This document shows positions 25,171 through 32,762 of a stretch of 34,142 nt of DNA, in pieces. The DNA lies in the NCBI GenBank assembly GCA_964631605.1, contig CAZVYG010000059.1, forward strand, positions 1 through 34,142, written 5' to 3'. Position 1 is the stretch's first letter. Each line of letters opens with the position of its first letter. The translations under genes and the position numbers were made by a program. Below the pieces are notes generated by a model. It ran no database searches. It was not told the DNA's origin and saw only the letters and a program-made list of their open reading frames with translations. Source of the DNA: JARKQH01 sp964631605. Its GTDB lineage: Bacteria; Verrucomicrobiota; Verrucomicrobiia; Limisphaerales; UBA8199.

Positions 25171-28100
25171 GTTCCCCCGCGCGAGGCAACCTCCGCAGTC
25201 CCGAGTCCCTGCCGCCGAGCTCGGCCGCATGGTTTCTTCGCCCCGCGCCGATCTTCTGGCTGTTGCTGCTGTTGCTTCTGGCAGCGATCGGTTTTCGTCG
25301 CCTGCGCCTGGACGCGGAAGTTCTAAACCTGTTGCCCCAGGACCTTCCGGCGGTGCAGGGTCTCAAACTCTACGAACAGCACTTTGCCGATGCCAGCCAA
25401 CTAATCTTAACCATTAGCTGCTCCGATCCGGATCAAGCGGCCCTGGCGGCGCAGGGAATCTCGCGATTGATTGCAGAACGGCCCGACCTGGCCGCCACCG
25501 CCCGCTGGCAGTCGCCCTGGATCGAGAACCCCGGTGATCTGGCGGAGCTGGCCGCCTACTTCTGGTTCAATCAGGCGCCCGAAACCTTTCAGGCCCTGGA
25601 GCGTCGTCTGGCTCCGGACCGACTGGCCGCCCAGCTCGCTGAAACGCGCGAGTTGCTGGCGCTCTCTTTGTCCCCCGCGGAACTTGCGCAAGCCAGTCAC
25701 GACCCCTACGGCTTGCTGCGCCTGCCTGAAACCCCAGCCGCCTCCCAAAGCCTGATCCCGGCGCAGGACCCGTTCGCCAATGCGGATGGCACGTTCCGCA
25801 TCGTCCTGCTGACCGCGCGGATGCCGCTCAGGAATTATCGCGCCTGCCAGAACTGGATCGAGCGAATACAGAAGATGGTCGGCGAGTTCCAGGCTTCCAG
25901 ACCGGAATGGGGCGACCTGCAAGTGCACTACACGGGACGGCCGGCCTTTGTCGCGGAAATTGGTGGCGCCATGGAATCGGACATGCGATCGGCTGCGGGC
26001 GGCACGGGCGTTCTCATTGCCCTGATATTTTACCTGGCTCATCGCCGGCTCAAGCCGCTGCTCTGGCTGCTGTTTCTACTGGCCGTAGTCCTGGCCGGCA
26101 CCCTGGCGCTTGGCGGGCTGATTTATGGCTCGATTAACCTCGTGAGCCTGGGCTTCGCCGCCATCCTGCTGGGGCTGGGCGTGGACTACGCCGTTGTGCA
26201 CTACCAGGAGGCGGTGGCGCAGCCCCGCCTGACCATTCCCCAAATCCGGCGTCTCATTGCGCCCAGCATCACGTGGGCGGCCCTGACCACCATCGCCGCC
26301 TTCCTGGCCCTGAATGCGGGCGGTCTTCCGGGCCTCGGCCAGTTGGGCACGCTGGTCGCGCTGGGAGTGGCGCTGGCGGCATGCGTGATGGTTTTTGCCT
26401 ATCTTCCGCCGCTGTTTCCCGGACGCGGAGGCGGGAGCGCGCGGGAAGGATCGGCGCCGCCCTCGCGCAGCCTGATGTTTCCCTCCGGCCTGGGGTTGTG
26501 GCTGACTTTGCTTCTGGTGGTGATAAGCGGTGTGGCTGTCTGGGTTTTGCCGCCCAAGCTGGATTCCCGCGCCGACCCGCTTCGACCTCGCCACAGTCCG
26601 GCCTACAGCGCCATGGCGGAGGTCAGGCACCACCTCGGTCAGGATGCCGGGGCGGTCTGGTTCCTGGCCCAAGGCCGGACCGAGCTCGAGGTTGCCACCG
26701 AGTTGGCCAAGGCCGGCGCGGTTCTCGCCCAGGCCCAATCCAATGGTTGGATCCGCAGTTTCTGGCTGCCGGCCGATTTTTGGCCGCGTCCGGATCATCA
26801 GGCGGCCAATCGCGCGGCGGCGCTCGCTGTGGTCAATCGGCGCGAGGAATTGCGAAAGGCCGCGTCGGCGGCCGGGTTCACGCCCCGCGCCCTGCGACTC
26901 ACGGACCAGGTGTTGGACACCTGGCAGGCGGCGGTGGAGAGCCCGGCGACCTTCTGGCCCACCAACGCCGCCAGCCAGTGGGTGCTGGACCGATTTGCCA
27001 GCCGGTCCGGGGACGGCTTTTTCGCGCTGGGGCTGGTTCAATGCGCGGCAGACCCTGCCGCGCTGGCGCTTCTGCAACGGGCGTTGAGCGGATCGCAGCG
27101 CTGGCTCGCGAGTTGGGAGTTGCTCGGGGCGGAGGCTTTTGCGCGGGTGAAGTCGAGGCTTGGGCGGGTGATTTGGCCGATAGCCGGTCTGGTGCTGGGC
27201 TCGCTGTGGCTGGCTTTTCGTCGTCCCGGCGAGGTGTTGTTGAGCGTGGGCGCGCTGGCGCTGAGCGGGCTTTGCCTGCAGGCCGCGATGGGCCTGCTGG
27301 GCTGGTCCTGGAACCTGCTGAACCTGATGGCGATTCCGTTGCTTTTGGGCACCGGCGTGGACTACAGCATCTTCATGCAATTGGCGTTGCGGCGCCACCG
27401 GGGTCAGATTTCGACGGTTTGGGGGTCGGTAGGTCTCGCGCTGCTACTGTGCGGGACCACCGCCATGGCGGGATTCGGCTGCCTGGGAATGTCGAGCAAC
27501 GCCGGCATGGCCAGCCTGGGCCGGGTCTGCGCCCTCGGCATCGGGCTCAACATGGTCGTTGCAGTCGTGCTTCTGCCGGGCTGGTGGCAACGGCTTGAAG
27601 ACCGCCGCGCCCGGCGCCTGGACGCCGACAGCGCCTCCTCCTCGGCGCTTCGCGCTGCCGCGGCCCAACCCTCGTCCCTCTACCGCGCGGACCTTTGGCG
27701 CGGCGGTCTGTGGCTGGTCCGCACCCTCCCGCGCGCCTTGTCAGTCGCGCTAAGCCTGGCGGCGGCGCATCTCTACTGGGCGCTGGCCCGGCACCGGCGC
27801 GAGATTGTGATCGAAAACCTCCTGCCGGTGGTGGGGCCATCCCGAGGAGCGGCTGAGGCAGCCAGCCGGCGCCTTTTCGAACAGTTCAGCCTCAAGCTCC
27901 TGGATCTCTGGCGCTACGAGGGTGGCTTGCCGATCGAGGACCTTTTTGGGCCTTCGGAAGGCTGGGAACATTTCCTCGCCGCCCAGGCCCAATATCGGGG
28001 TGTCCTGCTGCTCACCCCGCACCTGGGAAATTGGGAGTTGGGAGCGCCGTGGCTGGCCCGACGCGGAGTTTCGCTGCTGGTGATTACGCTTTCCGAGCCC

Positions 28101-28571
28101 GACGAAGACTTCACCCGAATGCGCCAGGTCTCGCGGGCCCGATGGAACATCGAAACGTTGGTTATCCGCAATGACCCCTTTGCTTTCCTCGAAATCATCC
28201 GTCGTCTCGAGGAGGGCGCCACCGTCGCATTGCTGGTGGACCGCCCCCCGCCGCCGACGGCGGTCACGGTCGAATTGTTCGGGCGCCCCTTCGCCGCCTC
28301 GGTCGCCGCTGCCGAGCTGGCCCGCGCCTCGGGTTGCGCCTTGCTCCCTGTCTTTCTGCCCCGGTCCGGCAACGCCTACGAGGCCCACATTCTTCCTCCC
28401 ATTCCCTACGAACGCGCGCGGTTGCGCGAGCGCGAGGAGCGCCGGCGGCTGACGCAGGCGATCATCTCCGCCTTCGAGCCGGTGATCAAAAAGTATCCGG
28501 ACCAATGGTTCCACTTTGTCCCCGTATGGGCCGACGCGGAGCCTTCGGGACGGCAAACGAATTCGGCATGA
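25167..28571 (+). CDS. MMPL-type RND exporter fused to an LpxL-type acyltransferase
   Basis: From the ATG at 25167 the protein has 1,134 residues. Residues 1 to about 805 are an MMPL/RND exporter. TM1 (FWLLLLLLLAAIGF) is followed by a periplasmic domain, then a helix block with VSLGFAAILLGLGVDYAVVH. A second periplasmic domain precedes a second block with IPLLLGTGVDYSIFMQLALR. The two GxGVDY repeats are the proton-relay segments of the family. After a linker, residues about 840-1,120 form an LpxL/PF03279-like acyltransferase with the active-site HLGNWE (His952, Glu957), VALLVDRPPPP and DQWFHFVPVW. Separate exporter and acyltransferase genes are known in aryl polyene clusters; here they are one chain. 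Likely role: acyl transfer and translocation of a lipid across the inner membrane. ATGA overlaps bind it to both neighbours. Confidence 0.92.
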   Translation: MSSPARGNLRSPESLPPSSAAWFLRPAPIFWLLLLLLLAAIGFRRLRLDAEVLNLLPQDLPAVQGLKLYEQHFADASQLILTISCSDPDQAALAAQGISRLIAERPDLAATARWQSPWIENPGDLAELAAYFWFNQAPETFQALERRLAPDRLAAQLAETRELLALSLSPAELAQASHDPYGLLRLPETPAASQSLIPAQDPFANADGTFRIVLLTARMPLRNYRACQNWIERIQKMVGEFQASRPEWGDLQVHYTGRPAFVAEIGGAMESDMRSAAGGTGVLIALIFYLAHRRLKPLLWLLFLLAVVLAGTLALGGLIYGSINLVSLGFAAILLGLGVDYAVVHYQEAVAQPRLTIPQIRRLIAPSITWAALTTIAAFLALNAGGLPGLGQLGTLVALGVALAACVMVFAYLPPLFPGRGGGSAREGSAPPSRSLMFPSGLGLWLTLLLVVISGVAVWVLPPKLDSRADPLRPRHSPAYSAMAEVRHHLGQDAGAVWFLAQGRTELEVATELAKAGAVLAQAQSNGWIRSFWLPADFWPRPDHQAANRAAALAVVNRREELRKAASAAGFTPRALRLTDQVLDTWQAAVESPATFWPTNAASQWVLDRFASRSGDGFFALGLVQCAADPAALALLQRALSGSQRWLASWELLGAEAFARVKSRLGRVIWPIAGLVLGSLWLAFRRPGEVLLSVGALALSGLCLQAAMGLLGWSWNLLNLMAIPLLLGTGVDYSIFMQLALRRHRGQISTVWGSVGLALLLCGTTAMAGFGCLGMSSNAGMASLGRVCALGIGLNMVVAVVLLPGWWQRLEDRRARRLDADSASSSALRAAAAQPSSLYRADLWRGGLWLVRTLPRALSVALSLAAAHLYWALARHRREIVIENLLPVVGPSRGAAEAASRRLFEQFSLKLLDLWRYEGGLPIEDLFGPSEGWEHFLAAQAQYRGVLLLTPHLGNWELGAPWLARRGVSLLVITLSEPDEDFTRMRQVSRARWNIETLVIRNDPFAFLEIIRRLEEGATVALLVDRPPPPTAVTVELFGRPFAASVAAAELARASGCALLPVFLPRSGNAYEAHILPPIPYERARLREREERRRLTQAIISAFEPVIKKYPDQWFHFVPVWADAEPSGRQTNSA

Positions 28572-29251
28572 GAAAATCAATCGCTTTAGCCTTTGGCCTC
28601 CTGATCGCCTGTGTTGCCGCGCAGGGGGCGGACTTGAGTCCGCTGGCTGTGGAATGGATCAACTCGCAGGCCCGCATTCGCGCCTGGTCCGCCAGCTTCG
28701 TCCAAACCCGCACCCTGCCCTCGTTGGTGCAGCCCTTGACGGCGACCGGTCAGGTGCATTTCGTGGCGCCAGGCCGCTTTCGGTGGGAACTGGGACAACC
28801 GCCGCAGACCATCGCGGTCCGCGCCACCAACGATCTCTGGCTCGTTTATCCCCGCCTGAAGCGGGCGGAGCGCTACGCCCTCGACGGCACGGCCCGGTCA
28901 AGCTGGCAGGCCGCGCTCCAATTGCTGGAAGCGGGCTTCCCGCGCAGCCAGGCCGAAGTCGAGGCGCAATATGTGGTTTTGTCAGAAGGCCGGACGAATG
29001 GAACCTGTCAACTGGCGTTGCAACCGAGAGCCAGTTCCGCCCGCAAGGTCATCTCGAAAATCCGCGTCGAATTCAACGCCTCGGACTTGCAGTTGCGGGC
29101 CACCGAGTTCGAGTTCGCCGACGGATCGAGAATGCGTAATGACTTTGCCGGCCAGGCGCTCAATCCCGATCTGGACGAGGCTCTGTTCGCGCCGGATATC
29201 CCTCCGGATTTCAAGATCGTCACTCCCGCAAACCGCTCCAAACACCCATGA
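28568..29251 (+). CDS. LolA-like periplasmic outer-membrane lipoprotein carrier homologue
   Basis: A 227-residue protein with a Sec signal peptide (MRKSIALAFGLLIACVAAQG, cleaved about residue 21). The mature part carries the LolA-family layout: SASFVQTRTLPSLVQPL, then TATGQVHFVAPGRFRWELGQ and NDLWLVYPRLKRAERYAL. The fold is an open beta-barrel that shields a lipid moiety in the periplasm. Divergent LolA paralogues of this kind occur in aryl polyene clusters, where they are thought to carry the pigment lipid rather than lipoproteins; that role here is inferred from the neighbours. Both ends overlap adjacent genes as ATGA. Confidence 0.87.
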   Translation: MRKSIALAFGLLIACVAAQGADLSPLAVEWINSQARIRAWSASFVQTRTLPSLVQPLTATGQVHFVAPGRFRWELGQPPQTIAVRATNDLWLVYPRLKRAERYALDGTARSSWQAALQLLEAGFPRSQAEVEAQYVVLSEGRTNGTCQLALQPRASSARKVISKIRVEFNASDLQLRATEFEFADGSRMRNDFAGQALNPDLDEALFAPDIPPDFKIVTPANRSKHP

Positions 29252-29682
29252 ACAATTTGGAAGCCGCACTCCAGAACCTCCCGCACGGCCCCCAGTTCCG
29301 CTTTCTGGATCACCTTACTTCGCTCACGCCAGGAGTGCGCGGCGCTGGACGGTATTTCGTCCGGGGCGATGAGCCCTTCCTTCAGGGCCATTTCCCGGGG
29401 CATCCGCTCTTTCCGGGGGTTTTGCTCCTCGAAGCCTGCGCGCAATTGGCCGGCGTGGTGGCCCAGAGCGACCCGGCAATTCCGCCTTTGGCCGACTTGC
29501 GGCTCACGGCGATTCGCACCGCCAAAATTCTCGGATCGGCTATTCCCGGAGAAGTGCTGCGCCTGGAAGCCGGAATCAGCGGGCGGCTCGGCAACCTGGT
29601 CCAGGCGGAGGTGCGGGCCTACGTGGGCGAACGGTTGCTGCTGGAAGGTCAGCTCACCCTGAGCGGGGGTTCTCCCGGCTGA
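29248..29682 (+). CDS. FabZ-like 3-hydroxyacyl-ACP dehydratase (hotdog fold)
   Basis: The 144-residue protein has the FabZ active-site segment FLQGHFPGHPLFPGVLLLEA with catalytic His48 and the following Glu in LLEACAQLAG, so it looks active. FabZ-type enzymes dehydrate 3-hydroxyacyl-ACP to trans-2-enoyl-ACP; in aryl polyene systems such enzymes create the conjugated double bonds. It starts within the LolA-like stop (ATGA). Its last 29 bp overlap the 3' end of the convergent ligase gene. The genome's housekeeping fabZ is not visible here, so this could also serve general fatty-acid synthesis, but the cassette position argues against that. Confidence 0.88.
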   Translation: MNNLEAALQNLPHGPQFRFLDHLTSLTPGVRGAGRYFVRGDEPFLQGHFPGHPLFPGVLLLEACAQLAGVVAQSDPAIPPLADLRLTAIRTAKILGSAIPGEVLRLEAGISGRLGNLVQAEVRAYVGERLLLEGQLTLSGGSPG

Positions 29683-30934
29683 GTTGCAGGAACCGCTGAC
29701 GCCACTCGGCTCGCGACAGCTTGCCCCGCGTGGACGTTGTCAGCGTCTCCACAAAACACCACTCGCGAGGAATCTGCCACGCGGGCAGGCGGGTCAGCAG
29801 GAATTGCCGCAGGTCTTCCTGGGACACGCCGCTGCGGGCGGCCACGCAGGCCGCAACGATTTCACCCCGCTCGGGCTCCGGGCTGGGCACGCCAAACACG
29901 AGGCATTCGCTGACCCGCGGATGGGTCATGAGCACCCGCTCGATGCTTTCGGGCGACACCTTGCGTCCCGCCAGGTTCATCATGTCACTGGCCCGTCCGC
30001 GCAGATAGACCCGGCCCGCCCGAATCTCTCCCAGGTCGCTGGTCCGGAACACTCCCGCCCTCAGGGCGGTTCCCTCGGGGGGCCAATACGTCTCGGCCAC
30101 CGCCGCGCCGCGGACCTCGACGCACCCGTCTTCCGAGATTCCGACCTCCACCCCATGCATGGGCGCGCCGACTTCGGCCGGGTCCTTGCGCGGTTCCGCA
30201 TCCGAATCGTAGGCAATCCCACCCGTTTCACTGCTGCCATAGAAATTGTGAATCTTGAGTCCGCTCGCGGCGAACGCCTCGGCTTCCAATGTCAACGGAA
30301 GCGGTGCCCCGGCCGAAATCGCAAGTTGCACATTCGAGGGGATGGCTTCAGCCCGATGCCACATTCGCCACAACGCTGGCACCGCCGGGAGAGTCAGCGC
30401 TTCATGACCCGCCGCCGCCGTCCGTAGGGCCTCGGGCAAGGGGGCTCCAACCAGGATCAGCGGAACGCCGTGCAGCAGCAGGGGGAGAACGAGGTTCGAG
30501 AAACCATACGAGTGCGCCAGCGAGATCGCCGCCAGGTTCGGCCAGTCCGGCCGCAAACCCATCGTCCGGACAATGTTCGCCGCATCAGCCGCCAGTTGCT
30601 CGGGGCGGAAGGCCACCAACCGGGGAACTCCCGTCGTGGCGGACGTTAACTTCAAATGGCAAATGCCTTCGGGCAGGCCCGGCGGAACAGTGGGGACTTC
30701 CTGGGCCGGTTCGAGCGGACACAGGATGCTTCCTTGACGCCAGGCGCGAATCACCGAAACGATGAACTCGGCTCCCTGCGCTTCCGAAAAGACAAGGCGG
30801 CCCGGGCCGGCGCCACCGATTTCGCCGGCGCTGGCGAGTTCATGGAACGTCCAGCGGCGGCCGCTGGGCGCATCCACCAGCGCCGCCTGGCTTCCAAACT
30901 CACGCGCAACGCGCAGCCAACTGTCGTAGAGCAT
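29654..30934 (-). CDS. Short AMP-forming acyl/aryl-CoA ligase
   Basis: The 426-residue protein belongs to the ANL (AMP-dependent synthetase/ligase) family, shorter than typical 500-residue members. The phosphate loop is LTSATTGVPRLVAF. IHNFYGSSETGGIAYDSD is motif A5, FRTSDLGEI is A7 and RGRASDMMNLAGRKVSPESI is A8. TSTRGKLSRAEW carries the A10 lysine (about Lys405). All core motifs are present, so it should adenylate a carboxylate and load it on CoA or a carrier protein. Compact ligases activate 4-hydroxybenzoate-type starters in aryl polyene pathways. The ATG at 30934 is preferred over a GTG two codons earlier. It is convergent with the dehydratase and divergent from the next lipoprotein. Confidence 0.88.
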   Translation of the reverse strand: MLYDSWLRVAREFGSQAALVDAPSGRRWTFHELASAGEIGGAGPGRLVFSEAQGAEFIVSVIRAWRQGSILCPLEPAQEVPTVPPGLPEGICHLKLTSATTGVPRLVAFRPEQLAADAANIVRTMGLRPDWPNLAAISLAHSYGFSNLVLPLLLHGVPLILVGAPLPEALRTAAAGHEALTLPAVPALWRMWHRAEAIPSNVQLAISAGAPLPLTLEAEAFAASGLKIHNFYGSSETGGIAYDSDAEPRKDPAEVGAPMHGVEVGISEDGCVEVRGAAVAETYWPPEGTALRAGVFRTSDLGEIRAGRVYLRGRASDMMNLAGRKVSPESIERVLMTHPRVSECLVFGVPSPEPERGEIVAACVAARSGVSQEDLRQFLLTRLPAWQIPREWCFVETLTTSTRGKLSRAEWRQRFLQLSRENPRSG

Positions 30935-31014
30935 TGCCACTGGACCTGGCTACTCCTATCCTGATCGCGCAATTGAGGGCAAGCCGAATACAGCCTGCGA
31001 TTTTCCCGCGCCTG

Positions 31015-31821
31015 GTGCGCGAAGGGGTGTTGTTGAGCCTGCTGGCTCTATCAGTTGCTGTCCTCTGCGGATGCGCCGTTTCCCGCGCGGGGCGTCCCGC
31101 CGTTGCCGCCCCCACCGCCTCCTTCCAGTTTGAACGGGACACCTTTGCCTATCCCAACGAATTGGTCTGGGAGTATTTCTACGACGATCAGGGCAAGTGG
31201 ACGACGCGGAAACAATCGCCCAAACCAGCTTACTCCCACCACTGCTTTCCCATGGCGCGGGCGGCGCGCCAGTTCTTCATCGGCGCCCGGTTTGACCCCA
31301 GCCTGCCGGTGACCAACAGCCCCGCTTACCGCCGGCTGATCCGGCAGGTGCTGAAAACCAATCCCCGCTCCCCGCCGCCAGACTCCGACCGGGTCGTTAT
31401 TCCGGGTTACGCGAGCCTTCGCGAATTCAGCGCGGCGCACGCTCCTTTGTTGCAGGAAGCGTGCGGCGGGGCCTGGCGTTCCTACGTGCAGCGCGGCCAC
31501 TGGCGAATGGTTTTTCCCTTCAGCCGGTCACACCAGGAACAAACCGCCCAGGCCCTGCTCAGCCGCCTGCCGACCGATGGCCCCCGCATCGTTCACGTGC
31601 TCTGTTTCCCAGAACTGACCATCAACCATGCCCTGCTGGTTTACGGCGCCCGCCAAATGCCGGAGACGATCGAATTTCGGGTCTATGACCCCAACCAGCC
31701 GGAACGGCCCGCCAGCCTGACCTTTGACCGCGCCAGCCGCTCGTTTCTCTTTCCAGCCAACCGCTATTTCCCCGGGGGACGGGTGGACGTTTACGAAGTC
31801 TATCATCGCTGGAACTACTAA
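31015..31821 (+). CDS. Lipoprotein with a cysteine-peptidase-like Cys/His/Asp arrangement
   Basis: The frame is open from 30934, but the GTG at 31015 gives the best lipoprotein signal: MREG, then VLLSLLALSVAVLCGC with Cys20. This makes 268 residues. No Shine-Dalgarno decides the start. In the mature part, AYSHHCFPMARAARQFF (Cys77), NHALLVYGA (His205) and VYDPNQPERPA (Asp225/Asn227) are spaced as in papain-like and C39-like folds. There a Cys opens a helix, a His begins a strand and YDPN closes the site. I do not recognise a named family. It could be a peptidase, a transglutaminase-like enzyme or an inactive relative. It follows the ligase divergently, which may tie it to the lipid cassette. 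Confidence 0.7.
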   Translation: MREGVLLSLLALSVAVLCGCAVSRAGRPAVAAPTASFQFERDTFAYPNELVWEYFYDDQGKWTTRKQSPKPAYSHHCFPMARAARQFFIGARFDPSLPVTNSPAYRRLIRQVLKTNPRSPPPDSDRVVIPGYASLREFSAAHAPLLQEACGGAWRSYVQRGHWRMVFPFSRSHQEQTAQALLSRLPTDGPRIVHVLCFPELTINHALLVYGARQMPETIEFRVYDPNQPERPASLTFDRASRSFLFPANRYFPGGRVDVYEVYHRWNY

Positions 31822-32343
31822 GCAGTCTTAAATGGGCTTGCTTCAAGAAAGTTGGCTCGCGGCGCGGAGGAAGATACAAAGTCACATCAGGTCCGAGGCC
31901 TTCGCGCTTTCATCCGGCCGGAACTCCATTGGCTACGGGGTCGTCCGAGGATTTCCTCGAAAGGCGGCCGCGTTGGTGACGGCAAACGTGTTGGTGGCCG
32001 GCGGGAGTGAAAAGTAGGCCGCCGTGCGCCCGACCAGGCTGGACATGTTCGAGGACGTGGCAAGCCGGGTAGTGAGCAAGACGGAAGAGGCAGTTCCAGA
32101 ACAATGCCGTGTTTGCCGCGTTCATTTCGTCCGTTATTCCTCCCATGTGATTAAATCGGTCTTTACCTCCTCCCAATCGGGGAAAGCATCGTCCTGGTCC
32201 AGAACCGAACCACCAACGCCATTATGCTGGAGCGCGCCTCGCCACGGTCCCAGTGCCCCGGCGTCACGGCTCGGGCTTGGTGGGACAATCAGCGGTTTCA
32301 TGGGCAACGCAAGGACCGTATCAAAACGGCATCCCGGATTCAA

Positions 32344-32381
32344 CACCATCCGGCTCAACGGCTCAACCCACCATCCGGCTC
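32344..32381. repeat. 13-bp direct repeat, 25-bp period
   Basis: CACCATCCGGCTC occurs at 32344-32356 and again at 32369-32381. The segment between contains a further CGGCTCAA doublet. It looks like local tandem duplication in non-coding DNA. No function is apparent. Confidence 0.6.
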
Positions 32382-32469
32382 GGCCCGACTCGGCCGGAAG
32401 TCGGAGACTCCCGGAACCAGGAGGTCAGAGACCTGCTCCACCCTGCAAACGCATGAACTCCAAGCGTGG

Positions 32470-32489
32470 GGCAGACCTCCCGGTCTGCC
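32470..32489. repeat. Perfect 7-bp palindrome, REP-like
   Basis: GGCAGAC (32470-32476) and GTCTGCC (32483-32489) are perfect reverse complements around a 6-nt loop. It is followed 5 nt later by a second hairpin, an arrangement typical of repetitive extragenic palindromes. No T-run follows, so termination is not implied. Confidence 0.5.
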
Positions 32490-32494
32490 GGTGA

Positions 32495-32513
32495 CCGGGG
32501 CCTCCGGCCCTGG
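32495..32513. repeat. Second GC-rich hairpin of the REP-like pair
   Basis: CCGGGGCC (32495-32502) pairs with GGCCCTGG (32506-32513) around a 3-nt loop, eight pairs with one G-T wobble. It lies directly beside the 32470 palindrome, and the two would form a tandem hairpin in either strand's RNA. Confidence 0.45.
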
Positions 32514-32577
32514 GCGCGGCGCTTGACTTGGCCTAATTGCCCACACTCTCCATTCCCCAACGGCGTTGCAGAACCCA

Positions 32578-32611
32578 GCCCAACGTTGCCCCGCCAAGGG
32601 CTGCGTTGGGC
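32578..32611. repeat. Perfect 8-bp inverted repeat with 18-nt spacer
   Basis: GCCCAACG (32578-32585) and CGTTGGGC (32604-32611) are exact reverse complements. The 18-nt spacer itself holds a short CCGCC/AAGGG element. It might be a relic of mobile-element ends or a third member of the REP-like group. Confidence 0.45.
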
Positions 32612-32762
32612 CTACCGGTTCCCTCACAACCTCTCGGGCTGTGCGGCAGCCGCCTGCCTGCGCCGGGCACGGCAGAGCGGCGGGCGGCCGACGAAGTTCG
32701 CGCCGGCCTGAGGCGCGGCAGATTCCTCCTCACCGGCTATCCGGAGCATACTCGCCGCATAT

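Larger units (their letters stand above)
31822..32762. other. Non-coding, repeat-bearing region between convergent genes
   Basis: About 940 bp with no supportable intact gene. Many short frames exist on both strands because of base composition. On the minus strand, from about 32112 down to a TAG at 31933, one frame has protein-like codon use (AAYFSLPPATNTFAVTNAAA) but no start. A stop lies directly upstream, so it may be a decayed gene end. The right half (32340-32620) carries a direct repeat and three palindromes listed separately. No transposase, tRNA or integration site was recognised. It separates the GC-rich backbone on the left from lower-GC genes on the right. Confidence 0.6.

Noticed and set aside
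24553..25230. 226-residue N-terminal extension of the GldA-like ATPase
   Set aside because: Crosses the divergent promoter gap and the opposing lipoprotein gene; the canonical ATPase start with GGAG is at 24552.
26076..27398. 440-codon minus-strand frame inside the MMPL fusion, with a similar-length plus-strand frame beside it
   Set aside because: Both translate to Arg/Gln/Pro-rich sequence without family resemblance, as expected from shadows of a GC-rich membrane-protein gene.
32344..32611. CRISPR array or integron-like repeats
   Set aside because: Only two copies of a 13-bp repeat and unrelated palindromes; no regular repeat-spacer pattern and no cas or integrase genes.
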